DNA of 64,000 bases. Source: Sphingomonas sp. S1-29 (lineage in GTDB: Bacteria; Pseudomonadota; Alphaproteobacteria; Sphingomonadales; Sphingomonadaceae). Below the pieces are notes generated by a model, which had not been told where the DNA came from, made no database searches, and saw only the letters and a list, made by a program, of their open reading frames with translations. The stretch lies in contig NZ_CP110678.1 of assembly GCF_026167545.1 (NCBI RefSeq), positions 927,501 through 991,500 on the forward strand. The letters run 5' to 3'. The translations under genes were made by a program, and so were the position numbers. The stretch's first letter is position 1. Each line of letters opens with the position of its first letter. Below are positions 37,439 to 45,912 of this stretch, piece after piece.

Positions 37439-38610
37439 GCTCCGCCTCCGCTCGTGGCGACGGCCACGAGATACGAGACCGCCCCCGGCCCGCTGACCAT
37501 AGCCGCGCCGAGCACCGTCATCGGTGTACCAAAGGGCAGCGAGCACCACGCGATCCGGCACTGCACGCGCCGGTCCTCGTCGACGCGGCATTCCTGCACC
37601 AGCGCCGCATAATCGGCACCGGGAACCGGTGCAGCGGCGGGATCGATCAATGGCGCGACATGGACATGGACGGTCGCCTCGCCGGCATCGACCTGTGCCT
37701 GCGTGACCCCCGGCGGGAGCGGCAGGATCACCCCGTGGCTCGCCACCCCCGACTGGACCTGGACCGAATTGCCGGTCCGCCTTCCGGTCAGCGAACCCAA
37801 GGTGGTCAAATCGCCCTTGGCGTCGACCGTCAGCAGCGGATCGATATCCTGTCCGGATGCCTTGAAGGCGCCGAAGCGAAGTTCTGGTCCATCGTCGGTC
37901 TGGAGCAGCTGGAACACCGCGTCGCCTGCGGCGACCTCCCGCCTCGCCTGGAGCTGCACCTGTCCGCCATCACCTGCGACGACAGCGGCGTTGATGCCGA
38001 TGAACGGCCGGTGCCTCGCCGCCGCATCGGCGTCGATCGCGACGAAATTGTTGGGCGCGCTGTCCCATTTCACGAAGCCGAGCAGGATCAGCCAGCTGGT
38101 GCTCCCCTCTTCCGGGGTCGGCGCGTTCGAAATGGCGGATGCGACCTGGTCGCCGGTCTCGTCGCCGGGACTGCCGAAGCTGATCTCATATGCTTCCTCG
38201 ACCGCGCCGCCGCCGGTCGCCGAGCCGCACGGCCCTACTCGCGTCGGATCGGGGCCGCTCGCCCGGTACTGGCTGCGCAGGAAGACAGGATAGGCCGCGG
38301 TCTTGTCGATATTGCTGATCGACTTTCTGAACCGGTCGGGGTCGACCAACGCACGTTCGGTTACCAGCAGCTCGCGACCCTCGCCATCCACCGCTAGCCC
38401 CGGCGTAACGAACACCCGCACAAAGGCGTTGCCGCTCGTATCCTCGGCAGCTTCGGTTTCGAGGGCGAGGCCGGTGACGATCCCCCAGCGGTGGACAAAG
38501 CGGCTATGCCGTTCCTCGCGCGCGCGGGGATAGCTCGAAAGCTGTGCCAGATCGGTCGCCGCCAGGATCTGCCCCTCGGCGAAGGCGGGACGCGTTGCGT
38601 AACCGGTCAC
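37435..38610 (-). CDS. Injection-system accessory protein, paralogue 3; candidate fibre
   Basis: A 391-aa protein. The N-terminal ~110 residues share a module with the two genes upstream: F.EGQILAATDL, then RHSRFVHRWGIVTGLALE, then VFVTPGLAVDGEGRELLV. The C-terminal part contains DPLLTVDAKGDLTTLGSLTGRR and VQVQSGVASHGVILPLPPGVT, which resemble phage tail-fibre or needle repeats that end trimeric stalks. A tail-fibre or receptor-binding role is therefore possible; no other gene in the operon looks like a fibre. ATG 38610 overlaps the previous stop. It lacks the Cys clusters of its two paralogues. Confidence 0.6.
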   Translation of the reverse strand: MTGYATRPAFAEGQILAATDLAQLSSYPRAREERHSRFVHRWGIVTGLALETEAAEDTSGNAFVRVFVTPGLAVDGEGRELLVTERALVDPDRFRKSISNIDKTAAYPVFLRSQYRASGPDPTRVGPCGSATGGGAVEEAYEISFGSPGDETGDQVASAISNAPTPEEGSTSWLILLGFVKWDSAPNNFVAIDADAAARHRPFIGINAAVVAGDGGQVQLQARREVAAGDAVFQLLQTDDGPELRFGAFKASGQDIDPLLTVDAKGDLTTLGSLTGRRTGNSVQVQSGVASHGVILPLPPGVTQAQVDAGEATVHVHVAPLIDPAAAPVPGADYAALVQECRVDEDRRVQCRIAWCSLPFGTPMTVLGAAMVSGPGAVSYLVAVATSGGGA

Positions 38611-40427
38611 GAACCGCCTCCCAGTTTCGCTACCGTTTCGTGGAGCTTATCGAGCCTCCTCGCGAGCGCGGCATTCTCCTTTCGAAGCGCCTTCACCACC
38701 GCCAGGTTCTCGATCGCGCCATTGAGCTTGGTGGCGGTCATTTCCTTGGCCACCGCGGTGGTCACGCTGCTCGCGACGTCGCTCGACACCTTCTTCGACA
38801 GATCGTCGGTGAGCTTCGCGCCGACCGCCGCCGAGACGCTTTCGCTGAGCGAACCCACCGCATCCTTGGCTTCCACCGCGACATGATCACGCAGTTCGGC
38901 GACGACCACCTCGTGCCTGGCGTCGAGCTCTTCCTTGACGATCAAGCCCATCGCCGCACGGATCTCGGGCACTTGCGCCATGTTCATGAGGGTGGGGCGC
39001 AAGCGCGTCGCGAGCTCTTCGCCGACATCCCGGGCGCGGTAGCGCAGTGCGCTCGTGTCAATCTGGCCGACCTGCATCGCGAGGCGCGCGAGGCTTTTCG
39101 AGAAGGCGACCCCATCCATCGCCTGCGCAACACTGATTCCGATCTTTTCGAGCGCGAGGCTGGCACTCTCGTTGATCGCGGACGCCGGCCCCTTCTCTAC
39201 CTTTATCGCGAAGCTATCGGTTGCCACCCCAACTGCCTTCTCGACCGGCGGCGACGGTTCAGAAGGGCGCGGCATTTGCTCGACGGTGAACAGGTCTGAC
39301 AGATCGAGATCGCAGCACAGCTTCTTCAGCGCATCGCCGAGCAAATTCACCGGAAGCCAATATCGCATCGCCGCGGGCGAGAGCACGAAGGTGCGGCTCA
39401 TGTTGCATACGTCGATCACGTCGCAGCCGTCGAGCTCGATACAGGCGAGCAGCAAGGCGGTGTCGTCGCACGTGCTGCACGGCGGATTCAGGGCGAGGCA
39501 TGCGCAATCGATGAAATATTCGAGCAACACCCGGATGAGATCGAGCCAGTCGTCGGCTTCCTCGCGTGCCTTCTCCCCGCCTTCCGCAAACGCATCGGCG
39601 AGGTCGAGTCGGACGCCCTTCACCCGCTCGTACAGGTCGCATCGGGTGCGCGAATTCGATTGCTCGAGCCGGTTCAGCAGCCAGACCTTGAGCCCCGCAG
39701 CTACGCCGCGCAGTTCGCTGACCTCAGCCGACGTTGGCCTGGCCCCGTTGCTCGCGCCGTCGCGCTTGATGTCCATCGCCTTGTCGTAGAGTTGCCCGGC
39801 CCGCACGATCGCGAATGTCGCGGACCTCACGTCGCCAATGCAGGCAAAGACGCGGGCATAGAGGCCGGCCTGCCGCTCGGGCGTGCAGTCGCAGCGCAGC
39901 TCGAAGCCATAGCCCTCCTGGATACGGGTCGGCTCGCAACCCTGCTGCCCGCACGGGTCGCCGCTGCTATAGGGCGCGACCGGATCCGCGGGCGTCTCCT
40001 CATAAGTAAGGTAGAGACCGTACTTGCGGCGATCGCCCCCCTTGTCACACGGATCCCCGCAGTCATGCCCATCGAGCTGGCGCTTGCGCAGGTCGCGCAG
40101 CAGCGCCGCGGTGTCGAGCGTTTCTGCGCAGGGGAGGACAATATCATTGCCGCAGCAATCGAGCCCGAAGCCCGGCGCGACCACCACCTGCCCCCCGCCG
40201 CATGGGTGGCAAGTGACGCTGAGGCCGCAAACGACCCCCTCGCCGTACAGATAACGGTTATGCAGCCGGCTTTTGCCGACCACATAATCCATCATCGCCT
40301 GGAGATCGTCCTCGGTCAGCAATTGGCCGGCGAAGAAGCGGGGGCGCTTGAAGGATGTTTCGGCGCACGTGCCGAAGCCGGTGCCACAGGCCGCGCAACC
40401 GCAACCGCCTGATCTCGAAGTCGACAT
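38607..40427 (-). CDS. Injection-system accessory protein, paralogue 2 (Cys-rich with helical tail)
   Basis: A 606-aa protein. The first ~15 residues are Cys-rich (GCGCAACGTGFGTC). The shared module follows: RFFAGQLLTEDDLQAMMDYV, HNRYLYGEGVVCGLSV, VVVAPGFGLDCCGNDIVLPC. A middle domain carries more Cys pairs. The last ~200 residues are predicted helical or coiled coil (VAELRDHVAVEAKDAVGSL, RKENAALARRLDKLHETVAKL). The ATG at 40427 follows AGGAG at 7 bp. Function is not established; genes with this GQL..DL...HNR.LHG.G.VCGL signature occur near baseplate genes of other contractile systems, which suggests baseplate attachment. The many Cys could bind metal in the cytoplasm, where particles assemble. 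Confidence 0.65.
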   Translation of the reverse strand: MSTSRSGGCGCAACGTGFGTCAETSFKRPRFFAGQLLTEDDLQAMMDYVVGKSRLHNRYLYGEGVVCGLSVTCHPCGGGQVVVAPGFGLDCCGNDIVLPCAETLDTAALLRDLRKRQLDGHDCGDPCDKGGDRRKYGLYLTYEETPADPVAPYSSGDPCGQQGCEPTRIQEGYGFELRCDCTPERQAGLYARVFACIGDVRSATFAIVRAGQLYDKAMDIKRDGASNGARPTSAEVSELRGVAAGLKVWLLNRLEQSNSRTRCDLYERVKGVRLDLADAFAEGGEKAREEADDWLDLIRVLLEYFIDCACLALNPPCSTCDDTALLLACIELDGCDVIDVCNMSRTFVLSPAAMRYWLPVNLLGDALKKLCCDLDLSDLFTVEQMPRPSEPSPPVEKAVGVATDSFAIKVEKGPASAINESASLALEKIGISVAQAMDGVAFSKSLARLAMQVGQIDTSALRYRARDVGEELATRLRPTLMNMAQVPEIRAAMGLIVKEELDARHEVVVAELRDHVAVEAKDAVGSLSESVSAAVGAKLTDDLSKKVSSDVASSVTTAVAKEMTATKLNGAIENLAVVKALRKENAALARRLDKLHETVAKLGGGS

Positions 40428-40436
40428 TCTGCGCTC

Positions 40437-41873
40437 CTATGCTTCGGAGATGTAGAACCAGCTCTCGAAATTTCCGTCGGCCCCGGTGGTCCAGGGCAGC
40501 GGTCCATGCGCCGGTTGCACGCAGCCGGCCGGTGGCTCGACCTTGGCTTCTTCGTTCAGCGCGGCCTTACCCGAGGGGGTCTCGTCGGTGATGCGGGGCA
40601 CCCGCCCGCCGACGTGTGAGCCTTCCACCGGCCGGCAGCAGGCATCGAGGATGAACGTGGTGCGGACCGTGACGAGGATCCGGTCCTTAGCCTGCACCCG
40701 CTCCTGCCCGCCATTGCGGATGCGCACTCGATCGACCGTCGCATCGGGGTCTTCGGGAAGGCCGACATATTCCGCCTGCATGTTGACGAAGCTACCCCCT
40801 GCACCACCCCCGCCGGTAATCTGCCACAGATCGACGACGCCCGGGGTCAGCGAACTCCGGCGGACGGGGCGGGAGAAGCGGATTTCGAGCCCGGCATTTT
40901 TGTCCTTGCTACCCAGCAGGGCATGCGCGGTGTCGTAGCTATATTCGAAGCCATGCCGCCAGTTGATCCCCGCGATCACCGTCGGCTCGTACAAGCCGAA
41001 GCGGCGACGGACCGCGTGATCGATATCCACAGCACCAACCGGCTTGTCGCGCTCGACGCGAATCCGCGCGAGCAACAGGCAAGCCTCGGCGCAGCTGGTG
41101 CAGCAGAAATCGCAGCGATCGTCCGTGGGCGGCCGCCGCCACGAAGCATCGAGCCGCCAGCTCTCGGCGACGCGCGCGTCGTGGCAGCGGATGCTGGTCG
41201 CGCATTCGTCGAGCTCAAACGGCCGGGTCGGCTCGCGCCCGCATTCGCGGTAGCAGATGCTGAGATAGACGAAGCGGTCGGCGTCCAGGTCTTCCTCCCC
41301 ATCGTCGTGATGCGAGCCGCACTTTAGCAAATCGTCCAGATCGACCTTTACCGGGTGCCGGACGATGATGTCGTTGCCGTCGCAGTCGATCGCTGCGCCG
41401 CAGGTGAGTTCGACCACATGACCGGGCCGCTCGCCAGGTTCGTCGGCGGGCAGCGGATACCCGCCCAAAGTCTCCAGCTCACGCCGCAGCCGCTCGCGCT
41501 CATTCAGCAGGTCGCCAATCTCGACCTCGATCGCCTTGACGTCGGCGCCCACTTCCGTCGCCCGCGCCTTCAACTCGGCGACGCGCCGTTCATATTCCGC
41601 GATTCTCGCCTGTAACTTCTCGCGCTGATCCTCGTCGACCGGACGGCAGTTCGGGGGCGGCGGCACGGCCCGGACCTCCAGCCCGCACAGCACGCCATGG
41701 CCGTGGAGGCAGCGATTGGCGTGCCGCAGCTTCGCGCGGAAATACTCCTGCTCGGTGCGCATATCGCGGTCGCTGATCAACTGGCCCTGGAAATAGTTCA
41801 TCCGCACCAGCTCGGGCAGGCGCGCACAGGCGCAATGCGGATCGGCGCAACCCTTTTCGGCTCGCATCTTCAT
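40437..41873 (-). CDS. Injection-system accessory protein, paralogue 1 (Cys-rich)
   Basis: A 478-aa protein. The module opens near residue 18: LPELVRMNYFQGQLISDRDM, YFRAKLRHANRCLHGHGVLCGLEV. A coiled-coil insertion follows (~85-135: EKLQARIAEYERRVAELKARAT), then the module resumes with ELTCGAAIDCDGNDIIVRHPV. The middle has dense Cys (DDRCDFCCTSCAEACLLLARI), and the C-terminus is strand rich. ATG 41873 overlaps the gpI-like stop (ATGA). The coiled coil splitting the shared module distinguishes it from its two paralogues. No catalytic motif recognised. Confidence 0.65.
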   Translation of the reverse strand: MKMRAEKGCADPHCACARLPELVRMNYFQGQLISDRDMRTEQEYFRAKLRHANRCLHGHGVLCGLEVRAVPPPPNCRPVDEDQREKLQARIAEYERRVAELKARATEVGADVKAIEVEIGDLLNERERLRRELETLGGYPLPADEPGERPGHVVELTCGAAIDCDGNDIIVRHPVKVDLDDLLKCGSHHDDGEEDLDADRFVYLSICYRECGREPTRPFELDECATSIRCHDARVAESWRLDASWRRPPTDDRCDFCCTSCAEACLLLARIRVERDKPVGAVDIDHAVRRRFGLYEPTVIAGINWRHGFEYSYDTAHALLGSKDKNAGLEIRFSRPVRRSSLTPGVVDLWQITGGGGAGGSFVNMQAEYVGLPEDPDATVDRVRIRNGGQERVQAKDRILVTVRTTFILDACCRPVEGSHVGGRVPRITDETPSGKAALNEEAKVEPPAGCVQPAHGPLPWTTGADGNFESWFYISEA

Positions 41874-43900
41874 CGGACGTTACTCCAGGCAGCATTGGAT
41901 GAGGACAAAGCAGTTCGGCCAAGCAGCGCGCCCAGGCGGGGTCGGCCCGCAAGGATGACGCCTCGGCGCAAGCGCAGCGCGGGATCGCCAAGCGCCATCG
42001 GCGCGGGCATCCGCAGCATCGTGTCGATGCCGAGCCGCACCCCCGTGCCGAGCACGAAGTTGCGCTCGCCACCGATCTGGACATTGGCGAGGGTGTGGGC
42101 AGGTTTCTGGCCTTCGATCAGGCGTAGCAGCGAGATGCGATCAAGCCCGCTCGCCGGGGGCACGCTGACGCTGAAGCGGAACTGCCCGGCACGGTGCGGA
42201 TCCTCGCCCGGATCGCCGAAGCTCATCAACGGGGTCTTCCCCAGCGCCGAACGGTCGAGCGCGAACCGGGCCGACGACCGGCCGAACAACCGGGTCGCGC
42301 CGAGCCTGGCGGCGGTGGGCGCTGGCGTTCCGCTGGCAGATGCGACACCGCCCCAGGCGCGCTCCCAACCATGCTCGACGATCGTCGGCGCGGCATCATA
42401 GGCGAGCTCGATCGCACGTTCGAGGCCCAGCAGGGTGCCGCGCTTGCGGAACAGCTCGGGCGCTCCCGCCAGCACGCGCCGCCGCGCCTCGATGGTCCAA
42501 CTTCCATCGAGCGAGACCGAAAGGAAGCGCGCGATCCACGGCAGCACCTCCGGCGGCGCAGCCGCGCTGTGCAGCAGCGCGGGAAAGCGGCGGACCGTCT
42601 CGGCGACGGTATCGAGGCTCGCGTCGAACAGGCCGAGGAAGCGCTGGGTGAATTCCCCGCCCGCGGCATCGTCCAGATAGACGGCGGGCAACAAATCGGC
42701 GCTGGTCGCCCGCGGGAAGTCGAGATGGATGCGGCGCACGCGCGGCGTCGCGCTGCCGTCACCCTGCAACCGCACCCGGACGAAGAGGTAGCGACCGGCG
42801 GGCTGCTGGATCAGCGCGTCGGTGACCCCCGCCTCCAGCTCCTGCCAGTCGTCGGGATGCGGCAAACCAGCGTCGGGGAGAGCAGCCCAGACCCCACGAT
42901 TCACGCCCTGCGCCGCCGGATCAGGCGTTTCACTCGTCGCCACGGCGATCGCGAGCGCGCAATTATCGGGGACAATCGCGTCGACCCGGATGCGGTGCCA
43001 ACCGCAGCGCGGGATGCCGCTGTCAAGCGCGGCGGTGAGATACTGGCCCTGAAGGACGAAGTGCGCCGCGCCGCCGCCAGCAATGCAGGCCGCCTCGATC
43101 GCGCGGCCATACCAGTCGAAGCAGAGCTCGGCAGCGTCGGAATCGGCGGTGCCGCGCGTGAGGCAGAAGCCGTGCGCGTCGCTGCGGATCAGCGCGGTAC
43201 GGATGAATGCCGACGCGAGCCGCGCGGCGGGCGCCTCCTCGAATGCGGCGTCGCGCCGGGCGACCTGGACGAACAGCTTGCGCTCGTCATCATGCCGGAC
43301 CACCAGCCAGAGCAATCCGGCACGGTCGAACGCCATCCGTTCGATCTCGCCCCCGGGCAACGGCTTTGGCCAATGCCCGAGGGGCCAGCCACTCTGCGTA
43401 AACGCCGCTATCGCGGTGCCGCCTTCGGTCGCCGCGAACAATGTCCCGTCGGGCCCGAAGGCGAGATCGCAGACCTGCCCTGCCTCGACCTCGCCGATCA
43501 CTTGCCCACCCTCGAGGTGAAGTACCCAGATTCGGCCTTCGCCCGCGATGGCGAGCCGGTGCCGGTCCACCGCGACTGCATCCACATGACCGAGCGTCAG
43601 CGGCATGCAGTTGCGCGGCCAGAGAGGCCGCCAGACATTGCCGCATCCACCGAGGGTGAGGATACGGCTGTCGGGCGCGGGGCGCGTCGCCAGCACCCAG
43701 TCGCAGCGACCACAGCCCGATGCGAGGCGCGGCGGCGGGATGAAGGGGTCGAGCAACTCGGAGATCAGCCCGACGCCGCCGCCCGCCAGCCGAAGCCCCT
43801 CGCACTCGTCCGCGCCCGCAAGCCCGTCCCATCCCTTTGCGTCCCAACCGACGAAGCGATCGAGCAGCCGGAACCGGGGATCGCTGGGGATGCAGGTCAT
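41870..43900 (-). CDS. Baseplate/tail protein: propeller-like N-terminus plus phage gpI-like domain
   Basis: A 676-aa protein. The ATG at 43900 (MTCIPSDPRFRLLD) overlaps the baseplate-J stop. Residues ~1-260 show repeats like a beta-propeller (VDAVAVDRHRLAIAGEGRIWVLHL, VCDLAFGPDGTLFAATEGGTAIAAF, MAFDRAGLLWLVVRHD). The middle is a beta-sandwich-like region. At ~400-520 is a phage tail protein I-type domain: LLPAVYLDDAAGGEFTQRFLGLFD, PEVLPWIARFLSVSLDGSW, RRRVLAGAPELFRKRGTLLGLERAI. It probably sits at the baseplate rim and links wedge proteins to fibres. Confidence 0.82.
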   Translation of the reverse strand: MTCIPSDPRFRLLDRFVGWDAKGWDGLAGADECEGLRLAGGGVGLISELLDPFIPPPRLASGCGRCDWVLATRPAPDSRILTLGGCGNVWRPLWPRNCMPLTLGHVDAVAVDRHRLAIAGEGRIWVLHLEGGQVIGEVEAGQVCDLAFGPDGTLFAATEGGTAIAAFTQSGWPLGHWPKPLPGGEIERMAFDRAGLLWLVVRHDDERKLFVQVARRDAAFEEAPAARLASAFIRTALIRSDAHGFCLTRGTADSDAAELCFDWYGRAIEAACIAGGGAAHFVLQGQYLTAALDSGIPRCGWHRIRVDAIVPDNCALAIAVATSETPDPAAQGVNRGVWAALPDAGLPHPDDWQELEAGVTDALIQQPAGRYLFVRVRLQGDGSATPRVRRIHLDFPRATSADLLPAVYLDDAAGGEFTQRFLGLFDASLDTVAETVRRFPALLHSAAAPPEVLPWIARFLSVSLDGSWTIEARRRVLAGAPELFRKRGTLLGLERAIELAYDAAPTIVEHGWERAWGGVASASGTPAPTAARLGATRLFGRSSARFALDRSALGKTPLMSFGDPGEDPHRAGQFRFSVSVPPASGLDRISLLRLIEGQKPAHTLANVQIGGERNFVLGTGVRLGIDTMLRMPAPMALGDPALRLRRGVILAGRPRLGALLGRTALSSSNAAWSNVR

Positions 43901-45912
43901 GACCCGCTCTCCTCGGCTTCGGCCAACAACCGGTGGCGCCCGGGCCACGGCAGCCCGAAGCGCGACAGGGGGACGTCGGCGCAGGCAGGATTGCCCGCGC
44001 CATCGACGGTGAGCGACAGGAACGAAACCGAGACGATGTCGGGGCTGGCACCGAGCACGACATGGACGATGCGGCTATGCCGCAGCACCGTGCCGATCGC
44101 CCACTCGCCGTCGCGCTCCGGATTGAGATAGCGGTCGAGCGCTTCGCTCGCGGCATGGACCGCAGCCGCCGCATCGCGCCCGGCCGCGACGGTAACGATC
44201 GCCTCGACAATCACCTCATGGAAGCGCGGATTGGCCGCCACCACGCGTGCGCCCAACGGCCCGGCCGTGCCTGCCAGATGCGCCGCGACCGCGCCGAGCG
44301 TTACGCTCGTCGCCGCTGGCGGTCCCGAGGAAATATCCTTGCGATGCCGCCGCGCGATGACGAACACCCCGATCGTCCCGGGTCGCACCGCGCCGGGAAA
44401 GGCCGGATCGACGCAGGGCAAGGCATAAGCGCGGACGATGTCGGCGCCTTCGGCCTCGGCTGCCAGCAACGCGACGTCGCCGGCGGTCACCGCGCGGCCC
44501 CGCGCTTTGACCATCGCCGGGCCGCGCGCGATCGCCGCGTCGGCAAACTCGGCATCCGCGCCACCCGATGCGGGCAGCGGGTTCGAAACGCCTTGGATGC
44601 CGGCAAGCTGCGAGACGATCGTGCCAATCCCGCCCGCGCCGACATTGCCGGCACTGCCCAGGCTGGTCGCATAGGCGCGCACCGCGATGTTGCGGTTGCC
44701 CTGCGGCGGCGACATTCCCTCGCGCTGGTCGCCGAAGCGGATCGTCCCCGTCGCTCCATCCAAGGTAAAGACACGAGCATCGGGCCGCTGTCCGGCCAGC
44801 GTCGGCACTTCCCTCCAACGTCGGAAGCCACCCGATGCGGAGGGTGCGGCGATATCGAACAGGTTCGCGCCCACCGCACCCTCGTCCACTTCGAGCACCA
44901 CCGAACCGGTAAGCACCGGCGTACGGCTCAGCCGCGCGATCACCGCGCGCCCATCGGCCTCGCGCACCGGATATTCCTCGCGGTGAGTCTCGCGCGCCAC
45001 CGCCATCACTACGTGCGGATAGATGCCCGCCAGCCTTGATGGGCTGCGCATGGCGCCGCTCGCGAAACGCAACCGAAGCCAATGGAGCGGCGGACCATCG
45101 GCGCCGCCGGGTGGCCGGCCCGCCTGCCATCCTGCGGGCAGCTTGAGGATCGTCAGCCCGGTCCGCGTCAGCCGGTCGCTGTCGTCGCGGGTCTCGGCGG
45201 CGGTGACGAAGCCGCGCGCAGTGAGCGCCTCCCAGCGCAACACCGGTCGGGGTATTGTTGGCGGCGGCGCGCCGCCTTCGCTGACCGGCGCGGGTACGCC
45301 CATCGTTTCGGGCTCGAACAGCAGTGCGATCGAACCGCCGGGCGTGCCGGTCACCGCAAATCCGAGATAGAGCGCAGCGCCGAGCACTGGCCGCTCGCCG
45401 AACGGGGCCAAGCGCTCACCCGCCTTCGCCGCGCGCCCGATCGTCCCGTCGAAGGCGAGGATTTCGTTGAGAACGATATTGCCCACGCTCAGCACATCTT
45501 CGGTTTCCCAATTTACCCCGCCGCTGCCGCCATCGGCCCGCGGGCTCGAGAGGCGAAAGCCGTCAGGGATCAGGACAGGCGCGTCATTTTGCGGCCTGGG
45601 CTCGAACTGGACGAAGGCGCGCGCAGGCCGCGGTGGCGCCAGCCCGATCCCGGCGACGCGCAGATATTCGATCAGCGCCTTCTGCGGCAGCCGCCCGGCA
45701 CGCTCGACGATCGGCGTAAGCTGGGTACCGAACAGCCGCACCAAAGCGACGCCGGCATCTTCTTCGCTCAGGTCGCGCCACTCGGGGGTGAACCCGCGAA
45801 TCCGTTCGCGCATTTGCTCGAGCATCGTCCCACCGCCACCCGGCAACAGGATCGGCGTTCCCCGATCCATCTGCGCCTCGGCGCCCGGCTGGTCCCACCA
45901 GGGCCGGGTCAC
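43897..45912 (-). CDS. Baseplate J-like protein (Afp12-like)
   Basis: A 671-aa baseplate wedge protein starting with GTG 45912, overlapping the previous stop. N-terminal landmarks: PEWRDLSEEDAGVALVRLFG and LPQKALIEYLRVAGIGLAPPRPARAFV, as in the large wedge subunits of contractile injection systems. The gpJ-like core lies in the C-terminal half (GNRNIAVRAYATSLGSAGNVGAGGI, GGADAEFADAAIARGPAMVKARGRAVTAGDVALLAAEAEG, split in the protein as written). Two J-like genes in tandem correspond to Afp11 and Afp12; they form the heterodimeric wedge around the spike. Confidence 0.9.
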   Translation of the reverse strand: MTRPWWDQPGAEAQMDRGTPILLPGGGGTMLEQMRERIRGFTPEWRDLSEEDAGVALVRLFGTQLTPIVERAGRLPQKALIEYLRVAGIGLAPPRPARAFVQFEPRPQNDAPVLIPDGFRLSSPRADGGSGGVNWETEDVLSVGNIVLNEILAFDGTIGRAAKAGERLAPFGERPVLGAALYLGFAVTGTPGGSIALLFEPETMGVPAPVSEGGAPPPTIPRPVLRWEALTARGFVTAAETRDDSDRLTRTGLTILKLPAGWQAGRPPGGADGPPLHWLRLRFASGAMRSPSRLAGIYPHVVMAVARETHREEYPVREADGRAVIARLSRTPVLTGSVVLEVDEGAVGANLFDIAAPSASGGFRRWREVPTLAGQRPDARVFTLDGATGTIRFGDQREGMSPPQGNRNIAVRAYATSLGSAGNVGAGGIGTIVSQLAGIQGVSNPLPASGGADAEFADAAIARGPAMVKARGRAVTAGDVALLAAEAEGADIVRAYALPCVDPAFPGAVRPGTIGVFVIARRHRKDISSGPPAATSVTLGAVAAHLAGTAGPLGARVVAANPRFHEVIVEAIVTVAAGRDAAAAVHAASEALDRYLNPERDGEWAIGTVLRHSRIVHVVLGASPDIVSVSFLSLTVDGAGNPACADVPLSRFGLPWPGRHRLLAEAEESGS

